Origin: a virus
DNA: 45,736 nucleotides
Direction: 5' to 3' (one strand)
Virus record (IMG/VR): IMGVR_UViG_3300020419_000026
Span: 1 to 45,736 of that record
Of the stretch, positions 30,207 through 36,836 are shown one piece after another. A program made the translations under genes and the position numbers. The number at the start of each line of letters is the position of its first letter. Within the stretch, counting starts at the first letter, position 1. A model generated the notes under the pieces. That model ran no database searches and was not told the DNA's origin. It saw only the letters and a list, made by a program, of their open reading frames with translations.

Positions 30207-32081
30207 TTACCTTGTGTAAATTGATTCGCTAGCGTAACTAGAGGTTGTGACGTATGCAGTAGCAGATGTATTCTCACCAGAGGATACAACATCAGGAAGT
30301 GCATTAACTGTACTGTTCGCAACGTCTAATTGAAGGTACAGGTCTTTAAGTGCAATAACATCATTAGAATCAGGTATTGCTTCAACTTGAATCAATCCAT
30401 TTGCTAATGTAGATCCTGTTATATTTACCACATCCAAATTAATCTCTCCGTGAACGTAATCCACTGTCCCAGCATCATTCTTAACGATAAGGGGAAGGTT
30501 GTTTACAAGTTTGAAGAAAACAAGTTTACCAAAGTCAGTTCCAGCGGTAGGAATATCGCCCAGATATAGAACTCCATCTATACCACTCACAGTAAATCCT
30601 GTAGAACGTATGCCATATCCGTTTGGTTGGTCATAAAAGGCATTTCCGTAGCAAAGTTCATAAGTTGCAAAAGTATTGAGTTCAGGCGCAATGTCTCTTC
30701 TCATTTTAACTCTTGTAATGTTGGAAGTTACACCTCTTGCAGAGGCATCAATCAATCCAAGAACTTTACTGTACTTAAATCTGCCACCAAAGTCATTGAT
30801 GTCTGATGATTTGGAATATTGTGTAAGTGCTGTTGTTACTGATGTAAGTAATTCAGTTGTATCTGAAACTGAGTTCGTGTTATAGTAAACAGAAGTATCA
30901 ACTTCAACGTAAAGATACTTGAGGTCAATAATCTCTGGTTTGATACCAGCGATTGAATATTGTTTGAGTTGCCTAGAGATATCATCCTTTGTAATCTGTG
31001 AAAGGAATGAACCGTTTCTTGGTTTGATGGAAATAAACACTTTTCCATACTCAGGTGGATCAAGTTCCTCTCCACCGTAGGCGGTCACAGACTCTACGTT
31101 AGGATACACGAATGGAATGATACCAGAGTAGTCACTTGCCGTTACTGCACGGTATTGTGAGGAGTATATACGAGGTGCAAGGTATTTGATGGAACTGATG
31201 TCTTCAATATTGTCTCCCATTGAAGCTCTGTTCGCAGTTGAGATAACTGAGATACCTTGAGTGATAGCTAAACTTTGGTCATCCTGTAAAATACCAACAA
31301 ATGAGAAATTCTTAGCATCATTTCCAAGTCTTCCGTTGGTTACAATGTAAGTTGCAGTAACAATTGCTCCAGCAGGCGGTTTTTTACCTAAAATTCCATC
31401 TCCAAACAAGATTTCATATTGTTCATCTTCGATTTCTTGAATTAAGAAGAGTTTTGACGTAGCATCAACTCTTAAAATGTTGTCATACAGCGTATAAATC
31501 TCAGAAGTCGTGGATTCAACTGTAACACGGATAGAAGTTGTGTCAATATTCGAGTTTGGAAGAATAAAACGCTGATTTGGTTGAGAATAATCAATCTGAA
31601 AAGTCTTTTGAAGGTAAACTCCTTCGTAAATATTCAAATTATTGAAAACTGCAATATTATTATCACCAGTTGTAGCAACAAAGTCGTCTGGAATTGAAAA
31701 AATGTAAGATCCACCGACTTGATTACCTAATGCAACCTGTCCAGCCTTCAAAGTTACGATTCTTGTGTCGTTAGTTCCTAAGTCAACGCTAAAATTCACA
31801 GTTGCCATCGCAGATCTGCTTGATCTTGGCACATATCCGATATTTCTAGCAAGTGAAACAACGTTTTCACGCAAAGTCGCACTGTCAAGGAAACATTCAT
31901 TGACTGCCATGTTGGTATTGTAGGCAGTAATGTAAGTATTGTATGCTAAAAGGTCAATCAGAGTCGAAAAGTTCGATCCCTCAAAGTCAAAATCAGCAAA
32001 ATCACTGTTGACTCGAAGATAATCTTTAATTTGTGCTCTTAGATCTGCAAAATCTAAGTTTGTGAACTGGTTAAACGACAT
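30207..32081 (-). CDS. gp6: Baseplate wedge subunit gp6
   Basis: A 624-residue protein beginning MSFNQFTNLDFADLRAQIKD. It has the 'FEGSNFSTLIDLLAYNTYI' and 'NECFLDSATLRENVVSLARN' segments typical of gp6 and baseplate-J proteins, which form the ring joining the six wedges. The length is close to T4 gp6 (660). The central part (YRAVTASDYSGIIPFVYPN, then GKVFISIKP) is the J-like domain. The start overlaps the gp25 stop as TAATG, and the stop is followed at once by the 3000-residue gene. The C-terminus ends in a Ser/Thr-rich tail. Confidence 0.92.
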   Translation of the reverse strand: MSFNQFTNLDFADLRAQIKDYLRVNSDFADFDFEGSNFSTLIDLLAYNTYITAYNTNMAVNECFLDSATLRENVVSLARNIGYVPRSSRSAMATVNFSVDLGTNDTRIVTLKAGQVALGNQVGGSYIFSIPDDFVATTGDNNIAVFNNLNIYEGVYLQKTFQIDYSQPNQRFILPNSNIDTTSIRVTVESTTSEIYTLYDNILRVDATSKLFLIQEIEDEQYEILFGDGILGKKPPAGAIVTATYIVTNGRLGNDAKNFSFVGILQDDQSLAITQGISVISTANRASMGDNIEDISSIKYLAPRIYSSQYRAVTASDYSGIIPFVYPNVESVTAYGGEELDPPEYGKVFISIKPRNGSFLSQITKDDISRQLKQYSIAGIKPEIIDLKYLYVEVDTSVYYNTNSVSDTTELLTSVTTALTQYSKSSDINDFGGRFKYSKVLGLIDASARGVTSNITRVKMRRDIAPELNTFATYELCYGNAFYDQPNGYGIRSTGFTVSGIDGVLYLGDIPTAGTDFGKLVFFKLVNNLPLIVKNDAGTVDYVHGEINLDVVNITGSTLANGLIQVEAIPDSNDVIALKDLYLQLDVANSTVNALPDVVSSGENTSATAYVTTSSYASESIYTR

Positions 32082-32497
32082 TATATTCTAGTTGATTGGA
32101 GAATGAAGTCTATATTTTGTCTGGGCGATGTGATTCCAACGATGTCGTAGGAAATTTCTACTGTTAAGTCGTTAGTATCCATCGGATATATGATCTTAAC
32201 ACCTATATTTGTGACTCTGGGTTCAAAGTTATCAAGTAAAAGTTCAATATCATCCTCTAATTCCATGGCCATAGAGGAATCTGCGACTTCAAACATCTGA
32301 TCTTCGATTTTACTACCTACGAGTGGGTTGTAAAAGCGCTCACCAAGACGAGTTCTGACCAAATTCATGACAGCACGTTTGATAGAGTTCTCATTTGTGA
32401 AGACTCCAATGTCATCTGTAACAGGATGTCTAGCAAATGATAAGCTAATATCCTTAAAAGGTTGACTTTGATTCAGTTGTTCGTCAATACTTGGCAT
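32081..32497 (-). CDS. gp25: Baseplate wedge subunit gp25
   Basis: A 138-residue member of the gp25/TssE family, which initiates sheath assembly from the baseplate in contractile tails. The family's hallmark EPR motif is present as NFEPRV near residue 92. The preceding segment (NLVRTRLGERFYNPLVGSKI) is also characteristic. Length agrees with T4 gp25 (132). It is coupled by TAATG to gp6 downstream and to the 46-residue gene upstream. Confidence 0.95.
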   Translation of the reverse strand: MPSIDEQLNQSQPFKDISLSFARHPVTDDIGVFTNENSIKRAVMNLVRTRLGERFYNPLVGSKIEDQMFEVADSSMAMELEDDIELLLDNFEPRVTNIGVKIIYPMDTNDLTVEISYDIVGITSPRQNIDFILQSTRI

Positions 32498-32637
32498 TAA
32501 TCGTTAGATTCGTTTAAGTTTTGCTTCCTTTTACCATCGTTAGTATCGTCACCGACAACTTCACGCAATACATTCTCTTCTTTTTTAGGGTTAATGTAAA
32601 AATCTTCGTAAGATTTATCCCAATCCTCTAATCTCAT
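32497..32637 (-). CDS. Small charged protein preceding gp25
   Basis: A 46-residue protein (MRLEDWDKSYEDFYINPKKE ... QNLNESND), highly charged, with no membrane segment. It ends in TAATG overlapping the gp25 start and begins 25 bp downstream of a CTAAATA late promoter, so it is the first gene of the gp25-gp6 operon. I do not recognise it. It may be a small baseplate or scaffolding factor, but nothing in the sequence proves that. Confidence 0.65.
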   Translation of the reverse strand: MRLEDWDKSYEDFYINPKKEENVLREVVGDDTNDGKRKQNLNESND

Positions 32638-32661
32638 CAGACTAATATACTATTCAAATTC

Positions 32662-32668
32662 TATTTAG
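32662..32668 (-). promoter_or_regulatory. T4-type late promoter (CTAAATA) of the baseplate operon
   Basis: The minus strand reads CTAAATAG, 25 bp before the ATG at 32637 and just after the terminator at 32673-32698. It is well placed to drive the 46-residue gene, gp25, gp6 and the giant. Confidence 0.6.
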
Positions 32669-32672
32669 ACAC

Positions 32673-32698
32673 AAAAAAAGACCCTTTGAGGGGTCTTT
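32673..32698 (-). terminator. Intrinsic terminator
   Basis: On the minus strand an 8-bp stem AAAGACCC/GGGTCTTT with a six-base loop (CTCAAA) runs into a seven-base T tract. It ends the operon whose last gene is 32717-32872. Confidence 0.85.
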
Positions 32699-32716
32699 AG
32701 AGTTTTTAGATGTTTT

Positions 32717-32872
32717 TTAACCAGCAGCGAGTGGAGATTGTGCTTCATTTGTGTTTGCGGCAGCCTTTTTTCTTGCTTGAGCACTCACATCATACTGTCC
32801 TTTTACACTTCCACTAGCGAATCCCTGACTTTCGACATTATGGGGTGCTAATTTTGGATTAGAATCTGCCAT
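32717..32872 (-). CDS. Small Ala/Ser-rich protein, probably virion-associated
   Basis: A 51-residue protein MADSNPKLAPHNVESQGFAS followed by GSVKGQYDVS and an Ala-rich basic segment (AQARKKAAANTNEAQ). It has a GATAAATA late promoter 19 bp upstream and a strong terminator 19 bp downstream, so it can form its own late transcript, which suggests high expression. It has no hydrophobic core and is probably disordered. Function is unknown. Confidence 0.7.
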   Translation of the reverse strand: MADSNPKLAPHNVESQGFASGSVKGQYDVSAQARKKAAANTNEAQSPLAAG

Positions 32873-32889
32873 TTTTAACCGTTTTTCTT

Positions 32890-33075
32890 TTATTTATCTT
32901 GAACAGCTCTTAATCTATCCTTAGAAACACCTTCGCCAAGGTAAAATTCCAATCTAACCTTTGCATTTTCTTGAGATAGTCCCTTATCTCTGTTTACATC
33001 TTGGACTTCCCACCCCTGAGTGGTGAGTTCTTCAACTCGCCACACATTAACTACTTGAAATTCGTCCATACTCAT
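32890..33075 (-). CDS. Small conserved-looking protein after the glycosyltransferase
   Basis: A 61-residue protein (MSMDEFQVVNVWRVEELTTQ ... GVSKDRLRAVQDK) with alternating charged and hydrophobic residues, consistent with a small alpha/beta fold. Its ATG overlaps the stop of the glycosyltransferase-like gene as TAATG. A second ATG two codons later is possible. Its function is not recognised. Confidence 0.65.
   Translation of the reverse strand: MSMDEFQVVNVWRVEELTTQGWEVQDVNRDKGLSQENAKVRLEFYLGEGVSKDRLRAVQDK
32891..32898 (-). promoter_or_regulatory. T4-type late promoter, overlapping a stop codon
   Basis: The minus strand reads GATAAATA. The same bases encode the final Asp-Lys-stop of the 32890-33075 gene. 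It lies 19 bp before the ATG at 32872. Confidence 0.6.
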
Positions 33076-33833
33076 TAGATAATCCTCGTTTTCTCGTGAC
33101 CAACACGGATCTTAGGATCAATCCAGATCTCCATACCAGCTTCTTTTGCATCGAGACAGAATGAAACATCTTCTCCACACATATCTTGTACTTCACCTGA
33201 GTCAAATACTTGCATCTTAGGTGCAAACCAAGGATACTTCATATCTTTGTGCTCGAATACACCGTTCTTGACGAGTAACCAACCGAAACCAGTATAGTCA
33301 ACTGTGAATGGTTTACGTCTACGAGAGATAGACTCAATAGTTTCGTGATTCATCACTCCGCCATTCTTTGCAAAGTCCTCTTCTTCTAACCAGTGTGCAA
33401 CAGATGTTGTCTTACCATCTTCTGTGCAGTACCAACCACCAGCGATATCCTTTTGCATCCATACTAAACGATAGAACTTCTCTGTATCGAATACAATATC
33501 AGAGTCGATCCATAACTGCCAGTCGTACTTAAGTTTTCCATCCCAAGGAATCTGATCTGGTCCTCTGAGAACGTTCGCACCTAGGCACTTACACCTTGCG
33601 AAGTTCACCATTGAACTGTAGTCCTGTGAGATCTGAATGGAACTACCATTCTGAACTAGGTCAAAGCATAGTTGTACGAAGTTCTTTAGGAAAATATAAG
33701 AAACTCCTCGGCCTGGCAGGCAGAATACTATTGCTTTACCTTTTGCTAATGCTTTTGCTTCCTCTAGATTAAAGTCATCTTCAACTTTCTTCGCTTTCGG
33801 AGCATTAGCTTTTACTGTAAATCCTTTTGCCAT
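33075..33833 (-). CDS. GT-A-type glycosyltransferase-like protein
   Basis: A 252-residue protein. After a basic N-terminal tail, residues about 33-60 form a first Rossmann-like strand (KAIVFCLPGRGVSYIFLKNF). The metal-binding DxD motif appears as WIDSDIVF at residues 108-115, a Gly/Trp acceptor segment (AGGWYCTEDG) follows, and a late GEDVSFCLDAKEAG plus VGHEKT resembles the catalytic-base and His region of family-2 enzymes. Such enzymes are common in T4-like marine phages and may glycosylate virion proteins or modify host glycans. Donor and acceptor cannot be read from sequence. It lies between small genes and the late operon. Confidence 0.75.
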   Translation of the reverse strand: MAKGFTVKANAPKAKKVEDDFNLEEAKALAKGKAIVFCLPGRGVSYIFLKNFVQLCFDLVQNGSSIQISQDYSSMVNFARCKCLGANVLRGPDQIPWDGKLKYDWQLWIDSDIVFDTEKFYRLVWMQKDIAGGWYCTEDGKTTSVAHWLEEEDFAKNGGVMNHETIESISRRRKPFTVDYTGFGWLLVKNGVFEHKDMKYPWFAPKMQVFDSGEVQDMCGEDVSFCLDAKEAGMEIWIDPKIRVGHEKTRII

Positions 33834-33842
33834 AACATGTTG

Positions 33843-33871
33843 TAATTACATAGTAAGTATACCACGGTCAA
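33843..33871 (-). promoter_or_regulatory. Possible sigma70-type promoter
   Basis: TTGACC at 33866-33871 is followed after 17 bp by TAATTA at 33843-33848 on the minus strand, just before the glycosyltransferase-like gene. The -10 box is poor, so this is tentative. Confidence 0.25.
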
Positions 33872-33905
33872 ACCAATTTGTCCATAGTGTTATATTATAT
33901 AGTCT

Positions 33906-34061
33906 CTAATTCTTAACAACTTTTATTTCTTGAGTACGGAGATCATCACTAGGATAATGGCGAAAGTATTCGGTTATGTATTCTAGTTTATGTTTAATGT
34001 CAGTATCGGGAACTTTCTCCATAATTAAGTTCTCGCCAATGTAGACGTTATAGGTACTCAT
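33906..34061 (-). CDS. Small hypothetical protein
   Basis: A 51-residue protein MSTYNVYIGENLIMEKVPDT ... RTQEIKVVKN, with a beta-alpha-beta look (strand VYIGENL, helix DIKHKLEYITEYFRHY, strand QEIKVVK). It overlaps the upstream 55-residue gene by 14 bp. The pattern of a short strand, a gene-product-like helix and a final strand is frequent among unnamed small cyanophage proteins. Function is unknown. Confidence 0.7.
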   Translation of the reverse strand: MSTYNVYIGENLIMEKVPDTDIKHKLEYITEYFRHYPSDDLRTQEIKVVKN

Positions 34062-34215
34062 CTTCCCATTCCGCAAGCATATCTTCTAGATCTTTGCGAA
34101 TATCAGGATGGTACAATAGATGATTATCATTTTCGAGGCGAAACTGAATTGATTCGTAGATGTATTCCAGTTCCTTGACCTCTAGGTCTAGGTGCATTGT
34201 TTGAAGTTTTTCCAT
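34048..34215 (-). CDS. Small acidic helical protein
   Basis: A 55-residue acidic protein MEKLQTMHLDLEVKELEYIY ... MLAEWEDEYL, likely two helices. Translation starts at ATG 34215. The end overlaps the next gene by 14 bp, so expression is coupled. Not recognised. Confidence 0.65.
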   Translation of the reverse strand: MEKLQTMHLDLEVKELEYIYESIQFRLENDNHLLYHPDIRKDLEDMLAEWEDEYL

Positions 34216-34271
34216 GTCACGCTATCTATAAAAATTAAATGTTCACTTTGAACGTTACGTTCGGATTTTTT

Positions 34272-34778
34272 TTATATTCCATCTATCTTCTTTCTGAATC
34301 TTCTGCGTCCATTGACCATCATTTCCATCTGTTGTTCACAATAACGATTATTATAATATCCCTGTTCCTCCAGCTTACGACTCCCATTGTCCAAAACGGT
34401 AATTTTTTGAACCATGACTATCGTAAAAAGATTATCCATCTTCGGTACAACCCATAAGTCTCTGCCCATTGAATTAAGAAAAGAGTTCATTGCATCCACA
34501 CTCCCTCCCATATTGCCTGGATTCACAATCTCATAGTTCGTATGAGCTACAACAATATGAACATCACAACTGTCATCAAACCCCTGTATGACTTCTGATA
34601 CGGCATTCCAGTAATCATACGCAGAGAGATAGTCATATACCTTTTTAAACTTGAGACGTTTCTCTTCTCTGACCTTCTTTGCAAAAGGACACCGAAAGAT
34701 ACCACTCGGAGTTGGCTCCTGTAGGTGTTCTACCCACTTATCAATATATTCATCAAGTACGTCAAGTGGGTGACTAAT
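34272..34778 (-). CDS. Hypothetical protein with an apparent ATT start codon
   Basis: The frame is open from 34790 to the stop at 34272 and encodes about 168 residues (HPLDVLDEYIDKWVEHLQ ... CDVHIVVAHTNYEIVNPGN ... GRRRFRKKIDGI). It contains no ATG, GTG or TTG before a GTG 84 codons in, although the protein-like pattern begins at once. A strong GAGGAG ribosome site lies 7 bp before an ATT at 34778-34776, which I take as the start. It overlaps the stop of the preceding 66-residue gene by 5 bp. Alternatives are a +1 frameshift from that gene or a base error. The C-terminus is basic. The function is unknown. Confidence 0.55.
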   Translation of the reverse strand: MSHPLDVLDEYIDKWVEHLQEPTPSGIFRCPFAKKVREEKRLKFKKVYDYLSAYDYWNAVSEVIQGFDDSCDVHIVVAHTNYEIVNPGNMGGSVDAMNSFLNSMGRDLWVVPKMDNLFTIVMVQKITVLDNGSRKLEEQGYYNNRYCEQQMEMMVNGRRRFRKKIDGI

Positions 34779-34974
34779 AACTCTGCTCCTCTAACTTACA
34801 CTCATCTCCTACACAAGAAGAGAACGACAGACTATCTGTGTGATACGAACGATATAACTTCGCCCATATCAAATCAAACTCATCTTGATTCAAATTCTTA
34901 AACAAACACTTATCCTCAAAATAAATGTGATAGGACTTTACTCCTTTATCCGTTGTGGTACTTGAATAGTCCAT
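34774..34974 (-). CDS. Small hypothetical protein ending EEQSY
   Basis: A 66-residue protein (KSYHIYFEDKCLFKNLNQDE ... GDECKLEEQSY) of the 'KCLFKNL..DEF..IW' type that I associate with unnamed small cyanophage proteins. A strong AAAGGAGGAGC ribosome site precedes ATG 34974. The gene overlaps the upstream 107-residue gene by 37 bp. Its complete-looking C-terminus argues against it being merely the first part of a frameshifted protein. Confidence 0.75.
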   Translation of the reverse strand: MDYSSTTTDKGVKSYHIYFEDKCLFKNLNQDEFDLIWAKLYRSYHTDSLSFSSCVGDECKLEEQSY

Positions 34975-35261
34975 GCTCCTCCTTTTAAATCTACCATCTT
35001 GAACTTCTTCTTGTTACGCTCGATCTCTAGTAACCAACTCTCATTCATTGTACTACCATACTCTATTGGATTCAACCCTACAAAATCAAGTATTGCAGTA
35101 TCTACCATAAAGTATAAACTATCCCATGTCAGAGTATGCTGTAATGCACTCGCTATCTGTTCAACTTCATACTCAGATAGTTCCTGTCCAGTGACTTTCG
35201 CTCGACATTCAACTAACTCAGTGAGATCAATAACAATCCTGTTATTCTTATATATCGCCAT
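34938..35261 (-). CDS. Small hypothetical protein, paralogue of its neighbour
   Basis: A 107-residue protein MAIYKNNRIVIDLTELVECR. It resembles the adjacent 94-residue product along its length: MAxYxxxxIxIxxxxLxE at the N-terminus, and EYEVEQIASALQ...DSLYFMVD aligned with EKQVAEIAHDIR...NNIYKQVD. The pair therefore arose by tandem duplication. The C-terminal extension MVDLKGGAWTIQVPQ is specific to this copy. Function is unknown. Confidence 0.75.
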   Translation of the reverse strand: MAIYKNNRIVIDLTELVECRAKVTGQELSEYEVEQIASALQHTLTWDSLYFMVDTAILDFVGLNPIEYGSTMNESWLLEIERNKKKFKMVDLKGGAWTIQVPQRIKE

Positions 35262-35281
35262 AATGTCCTCTTTACAATTCC

Positions 35282-35566
35282 TTAATCAAAAGATATACCT
35301 TCTTCATCAGGAAGATTATGTAGTCGAGTCTCAACCCAATGCTCCTTGTTATCAATCTGAGCAGCCTCAACGTATCTCATGATATGTACATCCACTTGCT
35401 TATAGATGTTATTCAAGTCAATATCCATACGAATATCATGTGCTATCTCTGCCACTTGCTTCTCTGTTAAACAATGATCAGGATGAAGAAGATCACAACA
35501 AGGGATCCTCTTCTCAATTAACTGATTAATGTTTATACGAATCTCATAGTCGTTATAAACCGCCAT
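35282..35566 (-). CDS. Small hypothetical protein, paralogue of its neighbour
   Basis: A 94-residue protein MAVYNDYEIRININQLIEKR. I chose ATG 35566 rather than an upstream in-frame start because it has a GGAAGG ribosome site, overlaps the stop of the 32-residue membrane peptide as TAATG, and aligns with the start of the paralogue at 34938-35261. It has two close cysteines (IPCCDLLHPDHC) absent from the paralogue. Function is unknown. Confidence 0.75.
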   Translation of the reverse strand: MAVYNDYEIRININQLIEKRIPCCDLLHPDHCLTEKQVAEIAHDIRMDIDLNNIYKQVDVHIMRYVEAAQIDNKEHWVETRLHNLPDEEGISFD

Positions 35567-35664
35567 TAAAAGAACCTTCCTTTTGTTCCATAGTTTACGA
35601 TACCGATTGCTGAACCTATACAAAAGGTCATCAATACAAGTGTTAATACAAATCCTTCAATCAT
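35566..35664 (-). CDS. 32-residue single-pass membrane peptide
   Basis: Product MIEGFVLTLVLMTFCIGSAI then GIVNYGTKGRFF. Residues 4-24 form one hydrophobic segment, followed by a short basic tail, so it should insert with the tail in the cytoplasm by the positive-inside rule. It is the first gene after a strong promoter (35691-35719) and is coupled to the next gene by TAATG. Function is unknown. A membrane role such as superinfection exclusion is only a guess. Confidence 0.65.
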   Translation of the reverse strand: MIEGFVLTLVLMTFCIGSAIGIVNYGTKGRFF

Positions 35665-35690
35665 GTGCTTTACTGTTTGTTTACTCCTAT

Positions 35691-35719
35691 AGTATAACAC
35701 AACCCCTGCCCAGAGTCAA
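35691..35719 (-). promoter_or_regulatory. Strong sigma70-type promoter
   Basis: The minus strand has TTGACT (35714-35719), a 17-bp spacer and TATACT (35691-35696). The leader GGAGTAAACAAACAG leads to ATG 35664. It drives the operon running down to about 33906. Confidence 0.75.
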
Positions 35720-35837
35720 CCTACTGGGGCATTTTTTATATACTGAATTTTTTTAAATACGAATAATATATAGCTCTCGATTTTGGTTCGTTGTAGGTTA
35801 GCTGTATCGGTTTTTATATAACAACCCCCTAAACCCC

Positions 35838-35860
35838 GAAACCCTGCAAATCAGGGTTTC
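35838..35860. other. Hairpin in the 35720-35871 gap
   Basis: A perfect 9-bp stem GAAACCCTG/CAGGGTTTC with a five-base loop lies in a roughly 150-bp gap without genes, just after the stop of the 35872 gene. No U tract follows directly on either strand, so it may be a weak terminator or RNA-end stabiliser. The rest of the gap is AT-rich and shows nothing else I can support. Confidence 0.45.
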
Positions 35861-35871
35861 AGAGTATCCCC

Positions 35872-36057
35872 CTAAAACTCATCAAGTGCGGTATCGTTCA
35901 TCTCAAACCAACCTAAGTTTACTTGCATCGCATTATGCAAGTCAGGTGCGTCTACGTTATACTCAAGAGACTGAATAAGGTCATAAAGTTTCATATTAAG
36001 ATCATGCACTTGGTCCTGTGTTAATCCTGTGTAAGGTGTTCCGATTGCGTTTCTCAT
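35872..36057 (-). CDS. Small hypothetical protein
   Basis: A 61-residue protein MRNAIGTPYTGLTQDQVHDL ... NDTALDEF, acidic and mostly helical. I start it at ATG 36057, which has a GGA ribosome site and the usual CAAACAAA leader. The longer upstream frame would run through the promoter and palindrome and is rejected. The N-terminal 'LTQDQVHDLNMKLYDLI' follows the LTxxQ helix pattern seen in other proteins of this region. Function is unknown. Confidence 0.7.
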   Translation of the reverse strand: MRNAIGTPYTGLTQDQVHDLNMKLYDLIQSLEYNVDAPDLHNAMQVNLGWFEMNDTALDEF

Positions 36058-36081
36058 GATGTCCTTTGTTTGTATATTACT

Positions 36082-36087
36082 ATTATA
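36082..36087 (-). promoter_or_regulatory. Promoter -10 box (TATAAT), no clear -35
   Basis: TATAATAGTAATATACAAACAAA on the minus strand (the leader repeated in this region) precedes ATG 36057. A GC-rich hairpin CCTCACCATCGGTGGGG fills the -35 region. Confidence 0.55.
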
Positions 36088-36118
36088 CACACTAAAACCC
36101 CACCGATGGTGAGGCCTT

Positions 36119-36140
36119 GTGCCAGTTGTCAAAGTGTCAC
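36119..36140. repeat. Boundary palindrome, copy 1
   Basis: GTGCCAGTTG..AAAGTGTCAC, imperfect inverted repeat. It starts at the TAG stop of the 36140 gene. Confidence 0.7.
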
Positions 36141-36352
36141 TATACTGCTTTACTTGCCCTGTTACCTGTGTTAATGTGTGCCATGTGTGTTGGCATTCCA
36201 GCGTGCATAAAACTGCCTTTAGGAGCAGCGTTATTCCAAGCACGCTTAGCAGCGGTAGCACCAGCACTGCTTCTCTTTAATACCGTGTACTTAATGCGGC
36301 GGCCATCGGCCATTGTTAATACTGTCTGCTGCTTAATGTTGTTTGCGGCCAT
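36140..36352 (-). CDS. Small basic hypothetical protein
   Basis: A 70-residue protein MAANNIKQQTVLTMADGRRI ... NRASKAV, rich in Ala, Lys, Arg and Met. A strand pair (KQQTVLTMADGRRIKYTVL) is followed by a basic, probably disordered tail, so nucleic-acid binding is possible but unproven. The chosen ATG 36352 follows the AACAAACATAAACAC leader. The earlier in-frame TTG lies inside the promoter. The ribosome site is absent or weak. Confidence 0.65.
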   Translation of the reverse strand: MAANNIKQQTVLTMADGRRIKYTVLKRSSAGATAAKRAWNNAAPKGSFMHAGMPTHMAHINTGNRASKAV

Positions 36353-36376
36353 GTGTTTATGTTTGTTGTTGGTCCT

Positions 36377-36382
36377 ATTATA
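36377..36382 (-). promoter_or_regulatory. Promoter -10 box abutting a terminator
   Basis: TATAAT on the minus strand follows two bases after the T tract of the terminator at 36384-36410. The terminator arm occupies the usual -35 position, so no -35 box is visible. Confidence 0.45.
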
Positions 36383-36383
36383 C

Positions 36384-36410
36384 AATAAAAAAGGGACTTA
36401 TATAAGCCCC
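36384..36410 (-). terminator. Intrinsic terminator
   Basis: The minus strand reads GGGGCTTAT/ATAAGTCCC, a near-perfect stem with one G-T pair, followed by TTTTTTATT. It ends the 36434-36769 gene transcript. Confidence 0.75.
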
Positions 36411-36413
36411 CTT

Positions 36414-36434
36414 GGTCCAGTTGTTTAACTGTCC
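36414..36434. repeat. Boundary palindrome, copy 2 (variant)
   Basis: GGTCCAGTTG..TAACTGTCC is a variant of the palindrome in which GTGCC has become GGTCC. It starts at the stop of the 36434 gene. Confidence 0.55.
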
Positions 36435-36769
36435 TATGATATTGCCAACTCGAATCCGTCAACAAAGTCAACAGCGTTGTTATGGAAGTCCGCCACGAAC
36501 CAGTCCCAGTTCTTTTGAAATACTTTGTAACCTGTAGCGAACTCATAGCAAAGTGCGTTTAAGCGTGACTTAGTTGTATTACTCTGCCAACCGCCATCAA
36601 ATAATAGCATTGTATCATTTAATACTGTAGCAATGTGGTTTCCGTGTAACTTGATTATTACCTCTCTCTGTCCTGCTGAGTTAATACCGTGAGTAACAGA
36701 AGTATTACCAGAGCGGAAGTCCTTGCCGTTTCTGATAGCGGTGTTCATGTTCTTTTCAATTACTCTCAT
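36434..36769 (-). CDS. Phage hypothetical protein of the 'HGN..A...DGGWQS' type
   Basis: A 111-residue protein MRVIEKNMNTAIRNGKDFRS, with REVIIKLHGNHIATV, LLFDGGWQSNTTKSRLNALC and FQKNWDWFVADFH. I associate this pattern with an unnamed family found in many marine phages, but cannot give a function. Start ATG 36769 sits after the repeated ACAAACAAACATTC leader. The longer frame would begin within the promoter. It is followed by a proper terminator, so it is a single-gene unit. Confidence 0.8.
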   Translation of the reverse strand: MRVIEKNMNTAIRNGKDFRSGNTSVTHGINSAGQREVIIKLHGNHIATVLNDTMLLFDGGWQSNTTKSRLNALCYEFATGYKVFQKNWDWFVADFHNNAVDFVDGFELAIS

Positions 36770-36800
36770 GTGTTTTAAGAATGTTTGTTTGTATGTACTT

Positions 36801-36828
36801 ATTATAATGGGTGGCAATACAAATACAA
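36801..36828 (-). promoter_or_regulatory. Boundary-cassette promoter
   Basis: TTGTAT (36823-36828), 16 bp, TATAAT (36801-36806), minus strand, upstream of ATG 36769. Confidence 0.7.
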
Positions 36829-36836
36829 TACCCATT

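Noticed and set aside
21204-32497. Confident labelling of the 3000-residue protein as gp7
   Set aside because: The position fits, but no clear sequence match to T4 gp7 is visible, so it is described by domain and position only.
34239-34272. Plus-strand hairpin GAACG/CGTTC with T tract as a terminator
   Set aside because: No plus-strand gene precedes it. On the minus strand no good T tract follows directly.
35760-35820. tRNA-like GGTTCG segment
   Set aside because: No acceptor, D or anticodon stems can be formed around it, so no tRNA is called. I found no other tRNA candidate in the window.
36058-36267. N-terminal extension of the 35872 gene
   Set aside because: The extension would translate the promoter, the boundary palindrome and part of the neighbouring gene. 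The internal ATG with leader is the better start.
36117-36428. A 103-codon plus-strand frame
   Set aside because: It crosses a promoter, a terminator and two minus-strand genes, and no plus-strand promoter or ribosome site serves it.
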